Of a stretch of DNA of 39,712 nucleotides, positions 34,118 through 39,712 are shown piece by piece. Position 1 is the first letter of the stretch. Each line of letters starts with the position of its first letter. This DNA is from Trueperaceae bacterium (GTDB taxonomy: Bacteria > Deinococcota > Deinococci > Deinococcales > Trueperaceae). Position numbers and translations under genes: made by a program. The stretch is taken from positions 1-39,712 of the forward strand of contig SLSQ01000342.1 in assembly GCA_007130355.1 (NCBI GenBank). The letters are read 5' to 3'. Under the pieces are notes generated by a model. That model searched no databases and was not told the origin of the DNA. It saw nothing but the letters and a program-made list of their open reading frames with translations.

Positions 34118-36556
34118 GTGGACGGCCTGCCGATCACCTTCGCGAACCCCTTCTTCGCGGCGCTCCTCCTGCCGCTCGTGCTGCTGCTCCGCGGCCGCGG
34201 TCGGTTCTGGCGCCTCGCGGGCGTGGCGCTCCTCGTCGTGGCGCTCATGGGGCCGTCGCTGCCGGCGCCCGACCACCGCTTCGCGATCGTGGTCGACCGT
34301 TCCGAGAGCGTCGGCGACGTCGCCTGGAACGCCGGCCGGGCGGTCGCCGACCGCGGCGTGCCGGACGGGAGCGATCTGTGGTGGTTCGCCGGCGAACCGG
34401 CGCAGGTCGCCTCTTGGGAGGCGCCGGTCGGTGCGCACCTGACGCCCGGTCGAAGCGACCTGCGCCGGGCCGTCGACGCCGCCGTCGCGCGGGGCGCCGG
34501 TCGGGTGCTGCTGATCTCCGACGGGATCGACACGCGCAGCGGCCTGGCCGATCCGGGCGCTGCCGTCCCGGTCGACGTGCTGCCGGTCGAGCGGCGCGAC
34601 AACGTCCGCGTGGAGGGGCTCGACCTGCCGGTCGCGGCCGAGCCGGGCGCCACCGTGCGGGCCGAGCTCGAGCTGGTCACCGATCGTGCGACCGAGGCGA
34701 CGGTGGTCGTGCGCGTCGACGGCGAGCCGGCCGCCGAGCGCACGATCGAGCTTCCCGCCGGTCGGACGCGGTCGGTGGTGCCGGTGACCCTCCCGGCCCG
34801 GGACGGAACGGTCCGGGTGGAGGGCCAGGTGGAGGTCGATTGGGATCAGCCGCCGGCCGACGACGTCCTGGCCGCTTCGGTCGAGCTCGCCGCGCGGGCG
34901 CCGGTCTGGGTGATCGGCGATCCGGCCGCCGCCGAGCTGTTGCGGGCGCAGGGGGTCGAGGTCGAGGAGCGCGCCCCCGAGGCGCTCACCCCTCCGATCG
35001 ACGCGAACGCGGTGATCGTGCGCGAGGAGGCCTCCCGCTTCACCACCCCGCAGCTCGAGGCGCTCGCCGACTACGTCTCCTCCGGCGGGGGCCTGATGAT
35101 GACCGGCGGTCCGGCGTCGTTCGGACTGGGCGGCTGGTACCGCACGCCGGTCGAGGCGGTCCTACCGGTCGACAGCGACCTGCGGAGCGACGTCGAGGTG
35201 CCGCTCGTCGCGATGATGATGGTCCTCGACCGGTCCGGATCGATGGCGGCCGGGAACCCGAGCCGCATGGCGCTGGCCCGCCAGGGCGCGGCCGAGGTCG
35301 TCGAGTTGGCGTTCGAGCGGGACCTGATCGGCATGATCGCGTTCGACGACCAGAGCGAATGGGTGTTCGACCTGCGGCCCGCCACCTCGCGCGGCAAGCT
35401 CGAGATGCTCGCCGCGCTGCGCGAGCTCACGCCCCGCGGCGGCACGATCCTGGGGCCGTCGCTGGTCGAGGCGGTCGACGCGCTCCGCGCCACCGACGCC
35501 GCCATCAAGCACGTGATCGTCCTCTCCGACGGGATCCTCTACGACGGGACGGGCCTCTTCTCCGGCCCGGCGGTCGACCTCGCGGGCGTCGCCGCCGAGG
35601 CGGCGGCCGACGACATCTCGATCAGCACCATCGCGATCGGCGAGGGCCGGGAGGAGGAACGGCTCCGGACCATCGCCGAGCTGGGCGGCGGTCGCTACCA
35701 CGAGGCGTTCGACGTGGCGACGTTGCCGCGCATCTTCGCGGCGGAGGCGATGACGGTGAGTCGCTCGCTGCTACGGAACGACCCGGGACCGCCGTCGGTC
35801 GGGACCCATCCGCTGCTGGGCGGAACGGGCGCCCCGCCCGGCCCGGACGCCTACGTGGCCACCACCCTCAAGGCCGATGCCGAGGTGCTCTACGGCTACG
35901 GACCGGAGGAGTCGCTCCTCTCCGTCCGGCGGCACGGCCTCGGGCGCGCCGCCGCCTTCACCAGCGACCTCTCCGGCTGGTCCGGTCCGCTCGGTGCCTG
36001 GCCGGAGTTCCCCGCGCTGTTCGCCGACCTGGTGCGCTGGCTCGCCGCCCGGCCCGACCGGTTCGCCGCCGAGGTCCGCCGCGACGGCGACCGCTCGACG
36101 CTCGTCGTCGACGCGGTCCAGGACGGTCGCTTCCTCGACGGTCTCGCCCTCGTCGCCAGGGTCGCGGGCGAGGAGCTCCCGCTGCGGTCGATCGGCCCCG
36201 GCCGCTACCGCACGGAACTGCCCCCCGGCGCCGCCGGCGAGCCGATCGTGGTGGCCGAAGGGAGCGAGGTGGTGGCGCGGGCACGGACCGTGGCGCAGGA
36301 TCCGGAGCTGGCGGCGACCGACGGACGGGCCGCCCTCGAGCGGTTCGCCGCCGCCACCGGCGGACAGGTCCTGGGCCTCGACGAGCTCGAGCGGAGCGGC
36401 TGGCGTCCGCAACCGCCGACCGCGCCCCGGTCGCTGGCCCCGTGGTTCGCCGCCGCCGCCGCCGCGGTCCTGCTGGCCGAACTGGCGTGGCGCCGCTTCG
36501 CGCGCGGCGGCTCGTCCGCCGCCGGACCCACCGGAGCGCGGCGCAGCGGCGCCTAG
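34118..36556 (+). CDS. Membrane protein with two VWA-type domains
   Basis: 812 residues. Two N-terminal hydrophobic segments (about 12-24 and 32-46), then a first von Willebrand A-like MIDAS DRSES (60-64), a middle region with a class I glutamine-amidotransferase-like stretch (ADYVSSGGGLMMTGGPASFG), then a full VWA domain with MIDAS DRSGSM starting at Asp371 and TPRGGTILGPSL, a beta-rich region and a C-terminal membrane helix (about 775-792). Architecture resembles large bacterial VWA/BatA-like membrane proteins, which are often tied to MoxR ATPases, though none is nearby. Role unknown. It shares its promoter region with the histidine kinase. Confidence 0.85.
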   Translation: MDGLPITFANPFFAALLLPLVLLLRGRGRFWRLAGVALLVVALMGPSLPAPDHRFAIVVDRSESVGDVAWNAGRAVADRGVPDGSDLWWFAGEPAQVASWEAPVGAHLTPGRSDLRRAVDAAVARGAGRVLLISDGIDTRSGLADPGAAVPVDVLPVERRDNVRVEGLDLPVAAEPGATVRAELELVTDRATEATVVVRVDGEPAAERTIELPAGRTRSVVPVTLPARDGTVRVEGQVEVDWDQPPADDVLAASVELAARAPVWVIGDPAAAELLRAQGVEVEERAPEALTPPIDANAVIVREEASRFTTPQLEALADYVSSGGGLMMTGGPASFGLGGWYRTPVEAVLPVDSDLRSDVEVPLVAMMMVLDRSGSMAAGNPSRMALARQGAAEVVELAFERDLIGMIAFDDQSEWVFDLRPATSRGKLEMLAALRELTPRGGTILGPSLVEAVDALRATDAAIKHVIVLSDGILYDGTGLFSGPAVDLAGVAAEAAADDISISTIAIGEGREEERLRTIAELGGGRYHEAFDVATLPRIFAAEAMTVSRSLLRNDPGPPSVGTHPLLGGTGAPPGPDAYVATTLKADAEVLYGYGPEESLLSVRRHGLGRAAAFTSDLSGWSGPLGAWPEFPALFADLVRWLAARPDRFAAEVRRDGDRSTLVVDAVQDGRFLDGLALVARVAGEELPLRSIGPGRYRTELPPGAAGEPIVVAEGSEVVARARTVAQDPELAATDGRAALERFAAATGGQVLGLDELERSGWRPQPPTAPRSLAPWFAAAAAAVLLAELAWRRFARGGSSAAGPTGARRSGA

Positions 36557-37674
36557 TCCCCGTCGCCGGGGTCGTCGTCGGTCGGTTCCCGCTGCGTCTC
36601 GGGCTCCGGTGCGTCGTGCAGCGGCGACGGCACCGGCGCGTCGACCGGCACGCCGGTCACCTCCCGCAACAGCGAGGTCGCGTACGCCCCCTTCGGAAGC
36701 GTGAAGGCGAGCAGGCAGCCGTCGGCACGTGCGGCGACCTGCGGATCGTGCACGCGCACGCGGGTCGCGCGACGGTCCCCGCGCCGGCCGGTGAGGTCGG
36801 TCCACGCGATCCCGAACGAGCGCAGCACCTCCTCCTCCCGGCGTCCCGGCTCCCCGGCCGAGATCCGCACCTTGCGACCGTGCAGCGGCAGCAGCGCGCT
36901 GATCTCGAAGCGTGCGGCGCGCGGACGCTCCGCCTCGGCGTCGTCGATCCGGAACACGCCGCCGGTGTCGTGCTTGGTGGCCCAGTCGCCGGCCAGGACC
37001 GTGCCGTACGACCCGTCGCGGATCCGGTCGGCGAGGAGCCGGTTGAAGACCAGGCTCTGCACCGCCGAGAGGAAGAAGCGCTGCAGCCGGCGGTCGCCCG
37101 GGACCCGTTCGCCCGCCAGGATCCGCAGGCCGTCGACCGCGTTGCGACCGTAGCGGCCGAACCGTTGCGGGCCGAACCAGTTCGGCATGCCGTCGCGGAC
37201 GAGGGCATCGACGATCGCACCCGCCCGTTCCGCCGCCTCCGGTCCGGCGTGGCGGATCCGAACCTCGAAGCGGTTGCCGTGCAGGTGCCCGACCCCGAGC
37301 TTGTTGCGGTGGCGGGAGGTCTCGAGGATCTCGACGTTCTCGAGCGCGTCGAACGCGGTGGCAGCGGCGTCGGCCGACGCCCACGGCACGCTCAGCCACT
37401 GCTCGGTCACGGCCCGTTTGTCCTTGAGTCCGGCGACGCCGATCCGTCGGTCGGGGACGCCGGCCGCCTGCAGCGCCGAGACCAGGTCGCGCGTGGTGTG
37501 CCCGACCTTGCGGACCCGCAGGTAGAAGTGCGAGCCCTTGCCGCTCGGCAGGTAGGCGGGGATCTCGGTGACGCGGAAGTCCTCGTCGTGGACGCGGATC
37601 GCGCCCCCGGAGGGCGTCAGTTCGCCGCGTACGGTGGGGAGCGCGTCCCAGGAGAAGACCGTAGCGTCGCTCAC
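36553..37674 (-). CDS. truD: tRNA pseudouridine(13) synthase TruD
   Basis: Makes pseudouridine 13 in tRNA-Glu and others. 373 residues: N-terminal IRVHDEDFRVTEIPAYLPSGKGSHFYLRVRK, the catalytic AGLKDKRAVTEQW with Asp85, and NWFGPQRFGRYG with conserved residues around the active site, then a long TruD-specific insertion domain. An acidic tail (QREPTDDDPGDGD) ends the protein. GTG 37674 overlaps the LON-domain stop by 4 bases. Its stop TAG and the stop of the convergent VWA gene share the palindrome CTAG. Confidence 0.93.
   Translation of the reverse strand: MSDATVFSWDALPTVRGELTPSGGAIRVHDEDFRVTEIPAYLPSGKGSHFYLRVRKVGHTTRDLVSALQAAGVPDRRIGVAGLKDKRAVTEQWLSVPWASADAAATAFDALENVEILETSRHRNKLGVGHLHGNRFEVRIRHAGPEAAERAGAIVDALVRDGMPNWFGPQRFGRYGRNAVDGLRILAGERVPGDRRLQRFFLSAVQSLVFNRLLADRIRDGSYGTVLAGDWATKHDTGGVFRIDDAEAERPRAARFEISALLPLHGRKVRISAGEPGRREEEVLRSFGIAWTDLTGRRGDRRATRVRVHDPQVAARADGCLLAFTLPKGAYATSLLREVTGVPVDAPVPSPLHDAPEPETQREPTDDDPGDGD
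36558..36571. terminator. Small hairpin at the VWA-truD convergence
   Basis: CCCCG (36558-36562) and CGGGG (36567-36571) with a 4-base loop, just behind the VWA stop and inside the last codons of truD. Weak and without T-run. Confidence 0.3.
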
Positions 37675-38339
37675 GCCGACCCTTCGGACGCCGGCCCGGC
37701 CCCTTCGCCCCCGAGCCGGTCCAGGCGGCGATCGATCGCCACGCGCGCCGCGCGGAACCGGTCGGCCAGGGTCTCCGCTTCGAGCAGGCGCTGCGCGGCC
37801 GCGGTCGGCAGGCGCAGGTTGGCGCACACGAACGACGCCTGGTAGGGCGGATCGTCGGGCATGGCGGTGGTCGCCTGCTTGCGCGCCTCGGGCGCGAAGA
37901 AGACGCGTCCGTACCGGTCGAACGCCTCGAGCGCGTCCCAGGCCGCGACCTGTTCCTCGTTCGGGTCGCCGCGGCCGACCGGCCACGGTTCGACCGCCGC
38001 GAACCAGAGGGGGCGGCCGTTGCCGCCCGGTTCGGCGATCCGTTCGACCCGGTCGAAGCGCAGCCGGCACCGTTCCCGGCCGTGGGCCAGAAGCTGGAAG
38101 GTGCCGTCGAGGTTCTCGTTCGTCTCGACCACGTCCACCACGGTGCCGACCTCGCCCGGTCGGGCGGCGCCGTCCGCTTCGATCGCGTCGCCGGGCGGCG
38201 GCGCGACGACGAACCGGGGCGGCGACCGATCGGTGGCGTGCCGCACCAGCCGCTTGTAGCGTTCCTCGAACACGTGCAACGGCACGGTCATGCCGGGGAA
38301 CACCACGACGGAGAGCGGAAAGACGGCCAGGATCTCCAC
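37671..38339 (-). CDS. Stand-alone LON substrate-binding domain protein
   Basis: 222 residues consisting only of a LON N-terminal (PUA-like) domain: AVFPLSVVVFPGMTVPLHVFEERYKRLV is the diagnostic start, then GTVVDVVETNENLDGTFQLLAHGRERCRL and a helical bundle at the C-terminus. It lacks the ATPase and protease parts of Lon. Such proteins exist in many bacteria; their role is unknown. GTG 38339 lies 6 bases behind TAGCCT and the stop overlaps truD (GTGA), so the pair is one unit. Confidence 0.88.
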   Translation of the reverse strand: MEILAVFPLSVVVFPGMTVPLHVFEERYKRLVRHATDRSPPRFVVAPPPGDAIEADGAARPGEVGTVVDVVETNENLDGTFQLLAHGRERCRLRFDRVERIAEPGGNGRPLWFAAVEPWPVGRGDPNEEQVAAWDALEAFDRYGRVFFAPEARKQATTAMPDDPPYQASFVCANLRLPTAAAQRLLEAETLADRFRAARVAIDRRLDRLGGEGAGPASEGSA

Positions 38340-38345
38340 GCCGTC

Positions 38346-38351
38346 AGGCTA
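38346..38351 (-). promoter_or_regulatory. -10 box TAGCCT, LON-domain-truD
   Basis: Minus-strand TGG-TAGCCT ends 6 bases before the GTG at 38339, in the gap behind ubiA. Confidence 0.55.
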
Positions 38352-38381
38352 CCAGCGGCCCCGCGCTCGCTCCGCGTCCCG

Positions 38382-38413
38382 GGCCCCGGTCGCGCGGCGT
38401 CGGTCTCGGGGCC
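38382..38413 (-). terminator. Possible hairpin behind the ubiA-like gene
   Basis: GGCCCCG (38382-38388) and CGGGGCC (38407-38413) can pair over an 18-base loop directly behind the stop at 38414. Weak because of the long loop. Confidence 0.3.
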
Positions 38414-39277
38414 TCAGCCGAGCCGACCCGAGACGGCCAGGTCGGCGACGATCGCCAGCAGGACCGCGCTCGAGATCCACAGGTTCGTGTGGAACGCCTG
38501 CAGCGCCGCCTCGACCCCGCGCGTCCGGACCCAGACCTGCTGCAGCGCCAGGGCGGGCGCCACGACGAGCGCGACCCCCGCGAGGTAGACGACGCCGAGC
38601 GGGGAGGCGAGCGCGACCGTCAGAAGGGCGACGACCGAGAGCAGGTGGAGCGCGGCGGCCACGTCGATCGCTCGCGCCTCGCCGAAGCGTGCCGGGATGC
38701 TGCGCACCCCGGTGCGCAGGTCGGAGGCCCGGTCGAGCAGCGCGTAGATCACGTCGAAGCCGGCGATCCACGACCCGACCGCCACCCACAGCGCGACCGC
38801 GGCCGGGTCGAACCGACCGGTCACCGCGATCGCCCCGCCGGCGGCGGCGGCCCCGATCGTCACGCCCAGCCAGAGGTGGCAGGCCCAGGTGAACCGCTTC
38901 GTGTACGGGTACGCGATCAGGAACCCGACGGCCACCGGCAGCAGCGCCGTGGTGAGCGGGTTGAGGTTCAGGCCCGCCAGCACCAGCGCCGCGAGCCCCA
39001 CGACGGCCACGACGACGCCGCCGCCGCGCGAGAAGCGGCCGGCGGGAATGGCCCGGTCGGCGGTGCGCGGGTTGCGGGCGTCGAGTTCGGCGTCGATCAC
39101 GCGGTTCGCTGCCATCGCGGCCGTCCGGGCGCCCACCATCGCCAGCGTGATCCAGAGGAACGTCGCCGTGCCCGGCCAGCCCTCGGCCGCCAGCACCATG
39201 CCGGCGTAGGCGGCGGGCAGGGCGAAGAGGGTGTGCTCGAAGGCGACGAAGTCGAGCCCTGCGCGCAGTCGCCTCAA
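38414..39277 (-). CDS. UbiA-family prenyltransferase, MqnP-like
   Basis: 287-residue membrane prenyltransferase with about eight helices and both UbiA aspartate motifs: NRVIDAELDARN (58-69) and DVIYALLDRASD (175-186). The FEHTLFALP start and length fit the MqnP type of the futalosine menaquinone route (formerly annotated 4-hydroxybenzoate polyprenyltransferase), which is known in Thermus. The exact substrate is inferred. The start is TTG 39277, overlapping the pgi stop by 4 bases (TTGA), with GAGG just upstream. Confidence 0.85.
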   Translation of the reverse strand: MRRLRAGLDFVAFEHTLFALPAAYAGMVLAAEGWPGTATFLWITLAMVGARTAAMAANRVIDAELDARNPRTADRAIPAGRFSRGGGVVVAVVGLAALVLAGLNLNPLTTALLPVAVGFLIAYPYTKRFTWACHLWLGVTIGAAAAGGAIAVTGRFDPAAVALWVAVGSWIAGFDVIYALLDRASDLRTGVRSIPARFGEARAIDVAAALHLLSVVALLTVALASPLGVVYLAGVALVVAPALALQQVWVRTRGVEAALQAFHTNLWISSAVLLAIVADLAVSGRLG

Positions 39278-39712
39278 GCCTCGACGTCCGCGGCGTCCAG
39301 CTCGGCGCGGACGTCGTCGAACCCCTCGCGCCCCATCAGGGCGTAGGTGTAGGTCTTACCGAGTTCGACCCCCGGCTGGTCGAAGGCGTCGATCCGCCAG
39401 CGTTCGCCGACCAGCGCCGTCTGCCACATCAGGGTCTGGAGCAGCTCGCCGAGGTGCTCCGCGTCGAGGCGCGGCAGGCGCACGGTCAGGTTGGGGCGAC
39501 GGTGCGCCGCGAGGGCGTGCGCGGTCGCCGCCAGTTCGGCGTTCATCAGTTCGTGGAAGGTCCGCCCGCCCAGGTAGCCGAGCGCGTCGAGGCCCGGGCC
39601 CGGCTCGGGGATCGTCAGGTCGCGGTCGGGCTCGTCGATCCGGACGAACGTCACCACCTTGTCGAACGGCCCTTCGTTGAACAGCTGCACCTGGGCGTGC
39701 TGATCGGTGGTC
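39274..39712 (-). CDS. pgi: Glucose-6-phosphate isomerase, C-terminal part (cut by window edge)
   Basis: The visible 145 residues run in from the right edge with TDQHAQVQLFNEGPFDKV, the conserved DQHxQxQ segment of glucose-6-phosphate isomerase, and end with ERWRIDAFDQPGVELGKTYTYALMGR, another family signature. Interconverts glucose-6-phosphate and fructose-6-phosphate. The N-terminal three quarters lie outside the window. It is coupled to the downstream ubiA-like gene by a 4-base overlap. Confidence 0.85.
   Translation of the reverse strand, partial: TTDQHAQVQLFNEGPFDKVVTFVRIDEPDRDLTIPEPGPGLDALGYLGGRTFHELMNAELAATAHALAAHRRPNLTVRLPRLDAEHLGELLQTLMWQTALVGERWRIDAFDQPGVELGKTYTYALMGREGFDDVRAELDAADVEA

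Noticed and set aside
31738..37845. Very long open frame (over 2,000 codons) on the plus strand.
   Set aside because: It runs across ricT, rnhB, the kinase, VWA and truD in other frames and strands, with Arg- and Pro-rich low-complexity translation; a GC-rich shadow.

Overview
The window is very GC-rich, densely packed bacterial chromosome carrying mostly housekeeping genes: 38 protein genes, no rRNA or tRNA, no insertion sequence, prophage or CRISPR array, and no gene-free gap above about 130 bases apart from the first 179 bases. The gene content (DUF3809 and DUF3248-like proteins, HtrA, DUF368, PEGA and PSP1/RicT proteins, a short-type alpha-glucan phosphorylase, an MqnP-like prenyltransferase) and the many start codons lying 5 to 7 bases behind a TANNNT box point to the phylum Deinococcota, perhaps a Truepera-like lineage. 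The phylum is an inference from families and promoter style; the genus cannot be read from this sequence.

Layout. 1-2660: tail of an upstream unit, lon, and a strong terminator. 2689-4000 (minus): a GNAT protein followed by a small 4-helix membrane protein. 4066-8523 (plus): rsmD, secA, pyrF. 8551-15352 (minus): a long run of PAP2 phosphatase, truA, GNAT, a cysteine-free HMA-like protein, DUF503, Asp23/YloU, FakA/DAK2, a lipoprotein and an exported protein of unknown function. 15462-18108 (plus): hemL and mnmE. 18122-18910 (minus): DUF3248- and DUF3809-like genes. 18988-23149 (plus): DUF368 (undecaprenyl-phosphate translocase family), HtrA protease, patatin, signal peptidase I; an envelope and secretion block. 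23159-27091: HD protein (minus), pgl (plus), glucan phosphorylase (minus). 27216-32051: an exported protein (plus), PEGA protein (minus), phosphoesterase and holB (plus), ricT (minus). 32147-34056 (minus): histidine kinase and rnhB. 34118-36556 (plus): a membrane protein with two VWA domains. 36553-39712 (minus): start of a partial pgi, an MqnP-like ubiA, a stand-alone LON-domain protein and truD.

How it works together. Translation and RNA modification (rsmD, truA, truD, mnmE, ricT, rnhB), protein export and quality control (secA, lepB, htrA, lon), envelope building and sensing (DUF368, PAP2, PEGA, VWA, lipoprotein) and central carbon metabolism (pgi, pgl, glucan phosphorylase) are interleaved in short divergent and convergent units. 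Adjacent genes often overlap through GTGA or are only a few bases apart.

The most notable non-coding signal is a recurring promoter-start unit. Fourteen of 38 genes have a TANNNT box ending 5 to 7 bases before the start codon, often preceded by TGG or TGC and with no recognisable -35, as expected for leaderless mRNAs. Genes lacking it often have a good Shine-Dalgarno instead. In secA and lepB the box is the same hexamer, TAGACT, and its first three bases are the stop codon of the upstream gene. I see no clear undescribed defence, mobile or biosynthetic system here; the best candidates for new biology are this promoter architecture and several uncharacterised exported proteins.
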